This document shows positions 18,270 to 26,508 of a stretch of 40,214 nucleotides of DNA, piece by piece; the first letter of the stretch is position 1, and the number at the start of each line of letters is the position of its first letter. A program made the position numbers and the translations under genes. Under the pieces are notes generated by a model. The model made no database searches and was not told where the DNA came from. It saw nothing but the letters and a program-made list of their open reading frames with translations. The DNA is from Rubrivivax sp. (GTDB lineage Bacteria > Pseudomonadota > Gammaproteobacteria > Burkholderiales > Burkholderiaceae_C). The DNA lies in the NCBI GenBank assembly GCA_030693565.1, contig JAUYAJ010000620.1, forward strand, positions 1-40,214, given 5' to 3'.

Positions 18270-19721
18270 CTAGCTACCAATTCGTTTGAGCCAGGCGATC
18301 GACTGACATGCTCGCACTAATTCTGCCCAAAGCGCATGTCTAAACACCCGCAGCGCCAGGACGAATAACAGTGCGGCGGGTGACGCGACCAGCAAGACAA
18401 GCAGAGAGTTGCCGGCTGGTCGCCAACCCAAAACTAGCACGATGAGGGTCGGGACGATGGCGCTCACCAATGCAACCGAGGTGCTGCGGCCGAGGGCGGC
18501 GTTCACGGCAGGCCAGTCGAAGGCAAGGTGGCGGCGCGCCAGGTAAAGCCAGTACGCCGATGACACCAAACTTGCGGGGACGAGCAGCTGAGCGACAGCG
18601 ACAGGGCCATGGAAAGCCCCTATCGCTGCAGCCAACAGCCCAGTAGCTCCTGCGAATGCCGTGCCTTTGACCACCGACCCGAGTGCCCCAAGGGCCACCA
18701 GCGGGGCGTAGCAGATGAGGCCGGGCAGCCCCGCGGCAGACGCCAAAGCCAGCCAACGTACGGTCAGCACGGCGTCGTCCCACTGGTCTCCGTAGAGGAC
18801 GCGCACCATGGGATAGGCCAACAGTGCAGTGGCGGCAAAGAATGCCCAGCCCAGACCGACGACGAGTTCGAGCACCTTGCAAAAGGACTCAGCCAGGGGG
18901 CGTCCTTCGCGCGCCTCCCGCGAGAAGTAGGGCGTTGTGATCGACCCCACTGCGTCCAGCACGAGTTGCTGAAACATCGACACCAGGCCTTGTGCGCGGC
19001 TCAGCAAGCCGGCGTCAGTCATTCCCTGCAGCTTGCCGATCAACAATTCTGGCGCGCCTGTTCTAAGCGTCGTCACCAGCGAGGCAACCGTCAGCGTGCC
19101 GCCGAAAGCGAACACCGGCTTCAGTCCGTGTCGGGTTGGCCGTTTGAACATTGGCCGGTGCGCCAGCATGGCGGTGACAGCGATACCGACGAGCGTCGCT
19201 GCCAGGTTGGCCCAGGCTAGGCTGATGGCGCCCCAACCGAGCCAGGCCAGCGAAATCGCCGAACTGCCATGGGCCAGGGCCCCGGCGAATCGCACTGTGG
19301 CGATGGTGCCGAAGCGCATGTCGCGCACAAGCTGTGCATGGGGAAACGCCATTAGCGGCGTGACAAGAAAGTTCAGCGCCAGCACCAGCATGATGCCGAC
19401 CATTTCCGGTTCGGCATAGAACCGCGCGACCGGCAACGCGCCGAGCGCCAACGCCATCGCGAACAGCAGGCCCAGACCAGCCTGCACAGTGAAGGTGCCG
19501 CGCATCACCTCCTCCGAGGCGAACCTGTTCTGAACCAGATACTGGCCAGCGCCGAAGTCGCGGAACGCAGCAACGAAGCTGAGCAGCACCATCACCACCG
19601 AATAGATACCGATCTCCGCGGGCTTCATGATGCGCGCCAGCACCATGGAGGAGCCGACATGGATCACCAGTCCAGCGTAGCGATCAAGGAACGATAAAGC
19701 GATGGCTCGGCGGGTGGACAT
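18270..19721 (-). CDS. Wzx-like polysaccharide flippase (PST/MOP family)
   Basis: A 483-residue polytopic membrane protein with about 12-14 hydrophobic segments and the PST/Wzx start ALSFLDRYAGLVIHVGSSMV, followed by LARIMKPAEIGIYSV and FRDFGAGQYLVQN, which match the oligosaccharide flippase family. It would flip undecaprenyl-diphosphate-linked repeat units across the inner membrane, ahead of polymerisation by the Wzy-like proteins. It is read on the minus strand toward the AT-rich methyltransferase, 62 bases away. The GC content returns to core level here, so I place the boundary of the foreign patch between these two genes. Confidence 0.88.
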   Translation of the reverse strand: MSTRRAIALSFLDRYAGLVIHVGSSMVLARIMKPAEIGIYSVVMVLLSFVAAFRDFGAGQYLVQNRFASEEVMRGTFTVQAGLGLLFAMALALGALPVARFYAEPEMVGIMLVLALNFLVTPLMAFPHAQLVRDMRFGTIATVRFAGALAHGSSAISLAWLGWGAISLAWANLAATLVGIAVTAMLAHRPMFKRPTRHGLKPVFAFGGTLTVASLVTTLRTGAPELLIGKLQGMTDAGLLSRAQGLVSMFQQLVLDAVGSITTPYFSREAREGRPLAESFCKVLELVVGLGWAFFAATALLAYPMVRVLYGDQWDDAVLTVRWLALASAAGLPGLICYAPLVALGALGSVVKGTAFAGATGLLAAAIGAFHGPVAVAQLLVPASLVSSAYWLYLARRHLAFDWPAVNAALGRSTSVALVSAIVPTLIVLVLGWRPAGNSLLVLLVASPAALLFVLALRVFRHALWAELVRACQSIAWLKRIGS

Positions 19722-19935
19722 CAGAGTGATTGTGAGGGAGGACCTCTAGCCGGCTGCATGGCGAGCCGACCGATTCGAGCCTCATCACGTGGCGCGCAAG
19801 TCCTTGGACAAGAGCTCCAATTGTCCACGCAGTCGAAGCGAAGCGATGGCGCGAGTTGCCAGGCAGATCGGCATTACTTGCGGCAAATTGATACTGAAAC
19901 CAAGGGTTTCTAGCAGCAGTAGCGGTTCAGATGTG
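19722..19935. other. Intergenic region upstream of the flippase gene
   Basis: This gap between the flippase start and the terminator of the PEP-CTERM gene has no protein-like frame and no recognised RNA. It should contain the promoter for the minus-strand flippase gene, but I cannot point to a convincing -35/-10 or sigma-54 element. Confidence 0.4.
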
Positions 19936-19962
19936 AAAACGCCCGCCGGGTTCGGCGGGCGT
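19936..19962 (-). terminator. Rho-independent terminator after the PEP-CTERM gene
   Basis: A perfect 10-bp inverted repeat (19939-19948 with 19953-19962, ACGCCCGCCG / CGGCGGGCGT) with a 4-base loop. Read on the minus strand it is followed by TTTT (19936-19939 complement). It lies about 20 bases beyond the stop of the PEP-CTERM gene, which is where its transcript should end, and isolates that gene from the flippase gene downstream. Confidence 0.85.
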
Positions 19963-19982
19963 CGTCCAAAGCCGGTGCTGAA

Positions 19983-21497
19983 TTAGGTCAGTCGCAGAGT
20001 TGCTGCTTGGATTTTGGGGCTTCTGCGAGCGCGAAAACCGATCAGCAGCAAGCCGCCAACCGCCATCAGAGCCCAACTGGCCGGTTCTGGAACTGGTGTC
20101 ACCCAGCCTTCAGGTCGGTACACCCATACGTTGCCGCTTGGGCCATCTTCAAGCGCGATGAACGCATCCAAATCGGACGCGTACTTCCACTTGCCCATGG
20201 TGCCATTGGTGATATTGGCAGCGGGGCGGGCGGAGGCGACAAAGCTGCTGCCATCGGCAACCTGGGTCAGAGTCCACTCGCCGCTGACGCCGCCGGAAGC
20301 CGGCGCTTTCAGTGCCCAGACGGTGCCGCCGCCCGCCCAGATCAACCAAGCGCCACGACTCGGATCCCAGTCAATCCCGCCGGCGCGACCCGGAGTCGCG
20401 TAAGTCCCGCCGATGACCGTTGGATTGATGCGGTAGCTGGGATTGGTGGAGCTGGCGTTATCCAGGTCCCAGGCGACGAACATCTGCTCTCCGAGGCCAT
20501 CGCCACGGTTGCCCTGGCCCAGTCCAACATAGAGCTTCGATTGAGGATCGTAGCCGGCAGCGCCGACCGGATTCCAGGCCCAGATCGGGTTCACAAGCGT
20601 GTTCTCGGATGCGCCGACCTGCTGAAGCGTGTCCAAGGCAGGGTTGCTCACGTCATTGACGGTGTATCGGTAGAGGTTGGCCTCGGTCCTGCCGCGCAGC
20701 GCGGCAGTGAAGTACACGACATCCTTGCCGTTCTCGACCGTGACCGCTGTCGTCCCTTCGACGAACGACAAGTTATGCATCACCGGCGTGTCGCGGTTCT
20801 GCCACATATTGCCGCCGACCGAGTTGGCAGCGATGCCGTTGGGCTGGGTGTTATCTGCCCCTGAGCCACTTGAGCCACCGACCTTGGTTGGATCGGCCTT
20901 GGCCGGATCGAAAGCATAGGGGCCTGTGATGCGGGAAGTCGTGTCATTGACCTTCAACATGAAACCAGCGCCAGCGTTAAACGAGGCGCCCCCGAAGGTC
21001 AACATGCGGTCAATAACAGGGAGGTAATTGTTGTTGTCATAGGTATGCGCAGCCGTCGGTGCATTCAGGGCGCCATCCACCGGCGCCCAGTTCGCAGCGC
21101 CACCGCCGATCGTCGGGATGGGGACCATCTGACTGGGCAGGGAGGCCAAGCCCCACTGCTGGGTTGCCCCGGACCATTTGTACACTTCGTTGCCGGCATA
21201 GTTCGCATGACCGCCGCCCCAGATCAGCAGGTCGCCCCGTTTGCTGTCCCAGGCAAAGCTGCTCCACGCCGTGATCACCGACCCCGGCGTGTAGATGTAG
21301 CCACTGCCGAGGCCGCCGCGTTGGCTCTCTTGCGGCGCGGCGTCAAGAAAGGAATTCAGGTTCAGTTTGCTCCAGGTGTTGTCCTGCATTCCTGCAAGCG
21401 TGCTCAGGAGGTTGGTCGACCCGGCGCCGGCATGCGTCGATGAAGCTGCCGCAATCAACATCGCAAGCCCCATCGTCCGCCGAACAATGTGTTTCAT
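19983..21497 (-). CDS. PEP-CTERM sorting domain protein, kelch/propeller-like
   Basis: A secreted protein of 504 residues and a probable substrate of exosortase A. It has a signal peptide (MKHIVRRTMGLAMLIAAASS, cleavage near THAGA), a large extracellular part with repeated blade-like wording such as FAWDSKRGDLLIWGGGHANY, RMLTFGGASF and DPSRGAWLIWAGGG, suggesting a beta-propeller, and the C-terminal tripartite signal: VPEPASW at 469-475, a hydrophobic helix, and the basic cluster FRARR. The tail continues about 13 residues past RARR, longer than usual. The ATG at 21497 is supported by GAGGG 8 bases upstream. It has its own terminator. What the propeller binds is unknown; a role in matrix or floc formation is inference. 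Confidence 0.88.
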   Translation of the reverse strand: MKHIVRRTMGLAMLIAAASSTHAGAGSTNLLSTLAGMQDNTWSKLNLNSFLDAAPQESQRGGLGSGYIYTPGSVITAWSSFAWDSKRGDLLIWGGGHANYAGNEVYKWSGATQQWGLASLPSQMVPIPTIGGGAANWAPVDGALNAPTAAHTYDNNNYLPVIDRMLTFGGASFNAGAGFMLKVNDTTSRITGPYAFDPAKADPTKVGGSSGSGADNTQPNGIAANSVGGNMWQNRDTPVMHNLSFVEGTTAVTVENGKDVVYFTAALRGRTEANLYRYTVNDVSNPALDTLQQVGASENTLVNPIWAWNPVGAAGYDPQSKLYVGLGQGNRGDGLGEQMFVAWDLDNASSTNPSYRINPTVIGGTYATPGRAGGIDWDPSRGAWLIWAGGGTVWALKAPASGGVSGEWTLTQVADGSSFVASARPAANITNGTMGKWKYASDLDAFIALEDGPSGNVWVYRPEGWVTPVPEPASWALMAVGGLLLIGFRARRSPKIQAATLRLT

Positions 21498-21641
21498 GTT
21501 GTGATCCCTCATTTGTAGTGCTGGTTGATCGCACCCTACCGATCGCATGGCTGTGAATGATCGCTGAGGGCATGATTCTGCGCACGGGAAGTCTCGCACG
21601 CACAATCAGAGTTCGGTATCCCGTGAACAGGGGCCGACGCG

Positions 21642-23309
21642 TCAATGCAATTCGTAGTTGGGCGCATGTGCCCGCAGCCACTGTTCCAGCATCATCAGAA
21701 TCCACACCATCTCGCCGTAATACCCTGGATGGGCCGGCAGGTGTTCGTCGACCAGCCGGGTGATGAAGGAGCGCTGGACGATGCCGCGGTCGGCCAGCGT
21801 GTGCAGCGAGTCGGTCGCCAGCGCCTTCAGCGCTGCGTCCCGGGTCGCCCAGACGCCGAAGGGCAGGCCAAAGCCCTGCTTCTTCTTGGTCAGGATGGCG
21901 TCGGGCAGAAAGCCGCGCAGTGCCTCCTTGAAGAACCAGCGCAGTTGCTGGCCCTTGAGCTTGTAGCCGGTGGGCAGACGCATCGAGAAGTCGACCACCG
22001 CCTGCTCCAGCATCGGAAAACCGACCGCGATGCCGGCCAGCGCCGTGGTGCCACGCACCTTGGGCAGATCGGTTTCGGCCAGCGTGTAGCGCCAGTCGAA
22101 GGCGAGGTGGCGGTTGACGCTGCTGGCTGCCGTCGCGCTGTCCCACACCGCTTGCTGCTGCTGGCCCGGACCGCTGCGGTCGACCTGGGACAGAAAGCCC
22201 GGCGTCAGCACGGTCTGGACGCCGAGTCGCTCGAGCAGGTTGTAGACGTCCATCCGGCCCGGCATCGGGCGCCGCGCCTGGTCGACATAGCTGGCGGCCT
22301 TGCGCAGCAGCGCCGTCGGGCGTTCGCCCGGTGCGCCCAGCCAGGGCTCGAGCACCGCGCTGCGCAAGGCGGCAGGCAGGTGAGCGTACAGATCGAAGAC
22401 GCGCTGCTTGGCGTAGCGCAGGTTGCCGCCAAAGAGTTCATCGCCACCATCGCCGGCCAGGATGCGGGTGACGCCGTCGTCGCGGGCCATCATCGCGCAG
22501 TAGTAGGCGGGCAACGCCGACGAGTTGCCAAAGGGCTGGTCGTAGCTGGCCGCCACCGCGGGGATGCTGGCGACCAGGTCGGCCGGCGTCACGTAATACT
22601 CGTGGTGCTCGGTGCCGAAGTGGCGGGCGGCCAGGCGCGCGAATTCCATCTCGTCGTAACCCTCGGCCTCAAAGCCGATCGAGTAGGTCGCGGCCGGCCG
22701 CCCGGCGGCCAGGCCGATCATGCCGGCAATGGTCGAGCTGTCGGTGCCGCCACTGAGAAAACAGCCCGGTTTGCCGCCGTCGAGCTGCGCCGCCACGGCG
22801 GCTTGCAGATGGCCGCGGAACTCGTCGCGCAAGCTGTCGAAATGCGGCCTAAGGGCTTCGTCGAACTGGGTTTGCCAGTAGGGCTTGGCGACCGGTTTGC
22901 CGGCTTGCACGCTGAGGCAGTGGCCGGGCGGCAGGCGCTGAACGTCCTTGAAGATCGTCCGCGGCGATGGGATGGCGTGGAAGAACAGGTAGTCGTAGAT
23001 GGCTTGTGGATCAAGCTTGGGGTCCGGCCCGGCCAGTTCGTCGGCGCGTTCGGCAAAGCGCACCTGGCCGTTTTCGAGCCGCCAGCACATCGTCTGCATG
23101 GCGAAGCGGTCCACCGCCAGCATCGGGTTGCCGGCGCCGTCGAGCAGACCAACGGCGAAGTCACCTTGGGTGTTGCGCGCGGCTTGTTCGATGCCGGCGC
23201 TGGCCGCTTGCTGCCAGGCGGCTGCCACCGACGTGGCCGCCAGCTCGGCCAGCGCAGGCTCGGCGAAGCGGGGCGAACCGCGCGTCAGTACGGGACTCTG
23301 GGCACTCAT
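21642..23309 (-). CDS. Asparagine synthase-like enzyme without glutaminase cysteine
   Basis: An AsnB-superfamily enzyme of about 555 residues. The synthetase domain is intact: SGGTDSS pyrophosphatase loop at about 186-192, YSIGFEAEGYDEMEFAR, and LAGDGGDELFGGNLRYAKQR. The N-terminal Ntn domain is reduced and does not begin with Met-Cys, so glutamine hydrolysis is not expected. Established precedent: beta-lactam synthetase and carbapenam synthetase are AsnB relatives that lost this Cys and use an internal amine. This protein could thus form an amide between a carboxylate and a sugar or amino-acyl amine (inference). Start candidates are ATG 23309 and ATG 23330; neither has a clear ribosome-binding site. 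It is the last gene of the minus-strand operon. Confidence 0.86.
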   Translation of the reverse strand: MSAQSPVLTRGSPRFAEPALAELAATSVAAAWQQAASAGIEQAARNTQGDFAVGLLDGAGNPMLAVDRFAMQTMCWRLENGQVRFAERADELAGPDPKLDPQAIYDYLFFHAIPSPRTIFKDVQRLPPGHCLSVQAGKPVAKPYWQTQFDEALRPHFDSLRDEFRGHLQAAVAAQLDGGKPGCFLSGGTDSSTIAGMIGLAAGRPAATYSIGFEAEGYDEMEFARLAARHFGTEHHEYYVTPADLVASIPAVAASYDQPFGNSSALPAYYCAMMARDDGVTRILAGDGGDELFGGNLRYAKQRVFDLYAHLPAALRSAVLEPWLGAPGERPTALLRKAASYVDQARRPMPGRMDVYNLLERLGVQTVLTPGFLSQVDRSGPGQQQQAVWDSATAASSVNRHLAFDWRYTLAETDLPKVRGTTALAGIAVGFPMLEQAVVDFSMRLPTGYKLKGQQLRWFFKEALRGFLPDAILTKKKQGFGLPFGVWATRDAALKALATDSLHTLADRGIVQRSFITRLVDEHLPAHPGYYGEMVWILMMLEQWLRAHAPNYELH

Positions 23310-23337
23310 GGGGCAGGCTGCGTCTTTCATCGAAGGG

Positions 23338-24510
23338 TCAGCGCCGCGCGGCGTCGAGCGGCGCAAAGGCGCCTGGGCTGGCCGGGCCGTCGCGGCGCGG
23401 GCGTGTTGTCCGCGGATGGAGGTATTCGCGCTCGGGCTGTAGCGCCAGTCCGCGCGCGTCCAGGTCGGCAGCGCTGCGGCCGATCAGCGGCGACGTTGCG
23501 CGCAGCCGGTAGGGGCCACCGGCGCCGCTGACCAGGTCGGCCGCGGTCGCCTGATGGTTCTCGCGGTACTCGCCGGGCCCGGCGGCCAGCATCAGGTCGG
23601 CGGCGCCGCCGACGCCCAGGTTGTTCATCGCCAGCACGCGCCCGGCACCGGGGCTGACACGCACGGCGACGCCGCCCGCGGGCCGCTCGTCGACGAAGGT
23701 GTTGTTGACCAGGTAGAGCTCATTGACCGGCCAGCCATAGCCTTCGACGCCATAGGACAGCATGTGCGGATTGCTCGTGGTCGCAGCCTGGCGGATCAGG
23801 TTGCCGACCACGATGGCGACGCCGCCCGAAGGGAATTCGAGCTCGTAGCTGGAACGGCCGTCGGCGCCATCGGCCAGCAGGTTGTAGCGCACGACATTGC
23901 GTGCCGCGCGGCTCTTGATCAGGTGACCCTGGTTGGCGTTGTGGAACCAGCTGCCCTGCACGCGCAGGCTGGCGATCGAGCCGACATAGAGGTTGTGGCT
24001 CATGCCGTCACCATGGCCGTTGTGGCCGAACTCGCTGTTCTCGATGTCGAGCACGGCCTGGCCGTCGTTGCCGGTGAGGATGCCGTTCTCGTTGCCACCG
24101 AAGGCACAGTCGCGCACGGTGAGCGTGCCCGACTCGAAGCGGATGCCGGCGCCGTTGCGGCTGGCGACGCGGGCGCCGACGAAGTCGAAGCCTTCGACCT
24201 GCAGCCGCGAGCGGCGCACGACCCAGATCGCCTTGGCTTCGGCGGCCGCGCCATCGGCCTGCAGGCGCACGCGCCCGCCGACGGCTTTGAGGCTGACGTC
24301 GGCGTCGCTCCACACCGCGACGTCGCCGGCGTAGACACCGGCGTCGACTTCGATCAGCGTCGCGCCTTGCGCGCGCCGCGCCGCTTCGGCGATGGTCTTG
24401 ATCTCGCGCTCGGGGCCGACCTGCAGGCGCGCTGGCGCGGCGCTGGTCGCCGAGGCGCTGAGCAGCAAGCTGCCGGCGAGGGCGAGCAGCAGTCGGCGCC
24501 AGGCGGTCAT
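23338..24510 (-). CDS. Secreted right-handed parallel beta-helix protein
   Basis: A 390-residue exported protein. A signal peptide is clear (basic start MTAWRRLLLALAGSLLLSAS, likely cleavage after ATSAAPA). The mature part opens with EIKTIAEAARRAQGATLIEV, the usual N-terminal strand of pectate-lyase-like beta-helices, and continues with coils such as RLQVEGFDFVGARVASRNGAG, cited as its core GFDFVGARVA, ENGILTGNDGQAVLDIENSEF (core GILTGNDG), and VRYNLLADG. Such periplasmic proteins are glycan lyases, epimerases (AlgG-like) or structural helices. It overlaps the glycosyltransferase stop as ATGA and is part of the same operon. The catalytic type cannot be read from motif alone. Confidence 0.82.
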   Translation of the reverse strand: MTAWRRLLLALAGSLLLSASATSAAPARLQVGPEREIKTIAEAARRAQGATLIEVDAGVYAGDVAVWSDADVSLKAVGGRVRLQADGAAAEAKAIWVVRRSRLQVEGFDFVGARVASRNGAGIRFESGTLTVRDCAFGGNENGILTGNDGQAVLDIENSEFGHNGHGDGMSHNLYVGSIASLRVQGSWFHNANQGHLIKSRAARNVVRYNLLADGADGRSSYELEFPSGGVAIVVGNLIRQAATTSNPHMLSYGVEGYGWPVNELYLVNNTFVDERPAGGVAVRVSPGAGRVLAMNNLGVGGAADLMLAAGPGEYRENHQATAADLVSGAGGPYRLRATSPLIGRSAADLDARGLALQPEREYLHPRTTRPRRDGPASPGAFAPLDAARR

Positions 24511-25760
24511 GAGGATGCCACCCGTGGGGCGATGCTGGCGTCGAGCAAGGCGGCAAGCTGCGCGCTGCGCGCCGACCTTGAGGCGGCGGCAACGCCTTGC
24601 GCGGGGGCCGTCAGCCCGCTGTCGTCGCCGGCGGCGACGCGGCCCAGCAAGGCGGCTATGGCGCCGGCGTCGTCCAGGCCGGCGTGGCGCGTCACCCCGG
24701 CGTCGCGCAGGACGGCGCAGGTGTCACCCAGGGGGTCCGACAAGCAGACGATCGGTCTGCCGGCGCGCAGGTATTCGTAGAGCTTGGCCGGCACTTGTTC
24801 GTTGCAGTTGCTGGCCTGCAGCACGAGCAAGGCGTCGGCACGCAGCATCTCGGCCAAGGCCTCGCCGTAGCCGACCGGGGGCAGCACCTCGATCAGCTCG
24901 GTCACGCCGGCGCTGGCGGCCAGCGTCTGCAGCAGCTCGCCATGCACGGGCGCGCGAAAGCGCAGGCACAAGCGGCTTGCCAGCGCCGGGTCGGCGGCCT
25001 TGAGCTGGGCGAGCCCGGCAATCAGGTGCGTCGGGTCGCGTTCGGCGGGGTAGATCGTGCCGCTGTGCAGCAGTGTCAGGCGGCCCGGGTTCAGCGGCGT
25101 CGGCGTGCCCAGCGCGGCCTGCGCGCTGGCGAAGCTGTCTTCGTCGAAGCCGTTCTCGAGCACGCTGATGCGCTCGGCGGCGTCGGGGTAGCGCTGGCGG
25201 TAGAGGGCGGCGGCGCTCGGGGTGGTGAAGCACAGCTGGCGCGCCTGGCGCGCGGCGCGGGCTTCGATGGCGTCGAAGGCCGCCCAGGTCTTGGGGTCGG
25301 CGGGGTAGCCCTGCTGTGCCATCGGGTCGCGGAAGTCGGCGATCCAGGGCAGTCCGGTGCGCCGCTGCAATTCGGCGCCGATCACGTGGGCGCTGGCGAT
25401 CGGGTAGGTCGACCAGATTGCGTCGGGGCGGAACTCGCGCACCATCTGCAGGCCTTGGCGCACGCCGTCGAATCGCCAGCTCATCCAGCGGTCCGGGCGC
25501 GCCAGCATGCCGGGGTAGCGGCCGCCAATCGCCAGATCGCGCGCGGTGTCGAGCGCGAAGGCGCGGCGCACGACGACCGACGCCGGCACCTCGGCGTCGA
25601 GGTCGGTGCTGGTGCGCTCGTAGACGCGCGGATGGGCGCTCAGCACCAGCGGCTGCCAGCCCGACGCCGGCAGGTGCTGCATGAAGCGCAGCGTGCGCTG
25701 GATCCCGCTGCTGCCGGCCAGCGGCGGGAAATGGAAGGCGATCATCAGGACGCGCTTCAT
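24507..25760 (-). CDS. Glycosyltransferase family 4-like protein
   Basis: A GT-B glycosyltransferase of about 417 residues. The start MKRVLMIAFHFPPLAGSSGI with QRTLRF is characteristic of this exosortase-associated group; IWSTYPIASAHVIG and WIADFRDPMAQQGYP lie in the N-terminal domain, and TLLHSGTIYPAERDP, ADALLVLQASNCNEQVPAKLYEYL (core ALLVLQASNC) and LRAGRPIVCLSDP in the donor domain. I place the start at 25760; the frame is open 25 codons further but that region does not resemble the family. It starts 43 bases after the TPR-like gene. Specificity unknown. Confidence 0.85.
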   Translation of the reverse strand: MKRVLMIAFHFPPLAGSSGIQRTLRFMQHLPASGWQPLVLSAHPRVYERTSTDLDAEVPASVVVRRAFALDTARDLAIGGRYPGMLARPDRWMSWRFDGVRQGLQMVREFRPDAIWSTYPIASAHVIGAELQRRTGLPWIADFRDPMAQQGYPADPKTWAAFDAIEARAARQARQLCFTTPSAAALYRQRYPDAAERISVLENGFDEDSFASAQAALGTPTPLNPGRLTLLHSGTIYPAERDPTHLIAGLAQLKAADPALASRLCLRFRAPVHGELLQTLAASAGVTELIEVLPPVGYGEALAEMLRADALLVLQASNCNEQVPAKLYEYLRAGRPIVCLSDPLGDTCAVLRDAGVTRHAGLDDAGAIAALLGRVAAGDDSGLTAPAQGVAAASRSARSAQLAALLDASIAPRVASS

Positions 25761-25803
25761 GCGCGGCCTGGCATGCTCTGGCGGGCGCGGTGCAGCGTCA
25801 TGC

Positions 25804-26508
25804 TCACGGCTTTGGTGGTGCGGTGTTTGCCGCAACCCCGGGCGAAGGCGCGGCCGGCAGCTCGACCCATTTGCCCTGTGCCTTCAGACGCTCGCGCAAC
25901 TCGGTGCGCGGCATGCCCAGGCGGGCCGCGGCGTGGGCTTGCTTCAAGGCCTTGTCGAATTCCTGCAGGTCGAAGTAGGCGAGGCCGGCGTTGTAATGCG
26001 TGAACGCGTTGTCGGCCTTGGCGGCCACGTGGTCGAGCTGAGCCAGGGCATCGGCCTTGCGCCCGGTGCGGCCCAGGTGGCCGGCGTAGATCATGCGGAC
26101 GACGAGGTCGTCCTGGGCGAAGCGCATCGCGCGGTCGAAGTAACAGTCGACGGTGTAGCTGGCGTCGGGGGGTGTGGGGTTCTTCAGCCGCTCGCTCCAG
26201 CGAGCCATCGTGATCAAGGCCCGGTGGTGGTTGGGCGAGGCACGCAGCGTGTAGTCCATGTCACCCCCGAAGTGCCGCGCTATTGGCTTGATCAAGCCTT
26301 CGACCAGCGGTGTGAAGTGATGCTGATCGACGCGCTGGATCTCGATGCTGTCCTTGTAGACGCGGTAGTCGTAAGGACCGTAGGCATTGACCAGCGATCC
26401 ACATTCGACGGTCGAGATCTGGGCCGCGGCAAGGGTGGGCAAGCCGAGCCAGGCGCCGCACAGCAGGCCGGCCGCAAACCGGCGCAAGAGGTTGGCTGAC
26501 ACGCTCAT
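25804..26508 (-). CDS. Exported TPR-like hypothetical protein
   Basis: A 234-residue protein with a signal peptide (hydrophobic segment FAAGLLCGAWLGLPTLAAAQ, cleavage likely after AAA). The second half has tetratricopeptide-like helices: DDLVVRMIYAGHLGRTGRKA, DALAQLDHVAAKADNAFTHY and NAGLAYFDLQEFDKALKQAH. The first half has CGSLVNAYGPYDYR and HFTPLVEGLIKP, which I do not recognise as a named family. The start at 26508 overlaps the hydrolase stop as ATGA. It is presumably a periplasmic scaffold for polysaccharide assembly, a role TPR proteins often fill; that is inference. Confidence 0.78.
   Translation of the reverse strand: MSVSANLLRRFAAGLLCGAWLGLPTLAAAQISTVECGSLVNAYGPYDYRVYKDSIEIQRVDQHHFTPLVEGLIKPIARHFGGDMDYTLRASPNHHRALITMARWSERLKNPTPPDASYTVDCYFDRAMRFAQDDLVVRMIYAGHLGRTGRKADALAQLDHVAAKADNAFTHYNAGLAYFDLQEFDKALKQAHAAARLGMPRTELRERLKAQGKWVELPAAPSPGVAANTAPPKP

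Noticed and set aside
21498..21641. Sigma-54 promoter upstream of the PEP-CTERM gene
   Set aside because: No GG/GC pair with the right spacing plus flanking consensus on the minus strand, although one was expected from PrsR-type regulation.
21645..23531. Long open frame on the plus strand opposite the second asparagine synthase-like gene
   Set aside because: Same reason: a shadow of a conserved minus-strand gene, with no protein-like motif.
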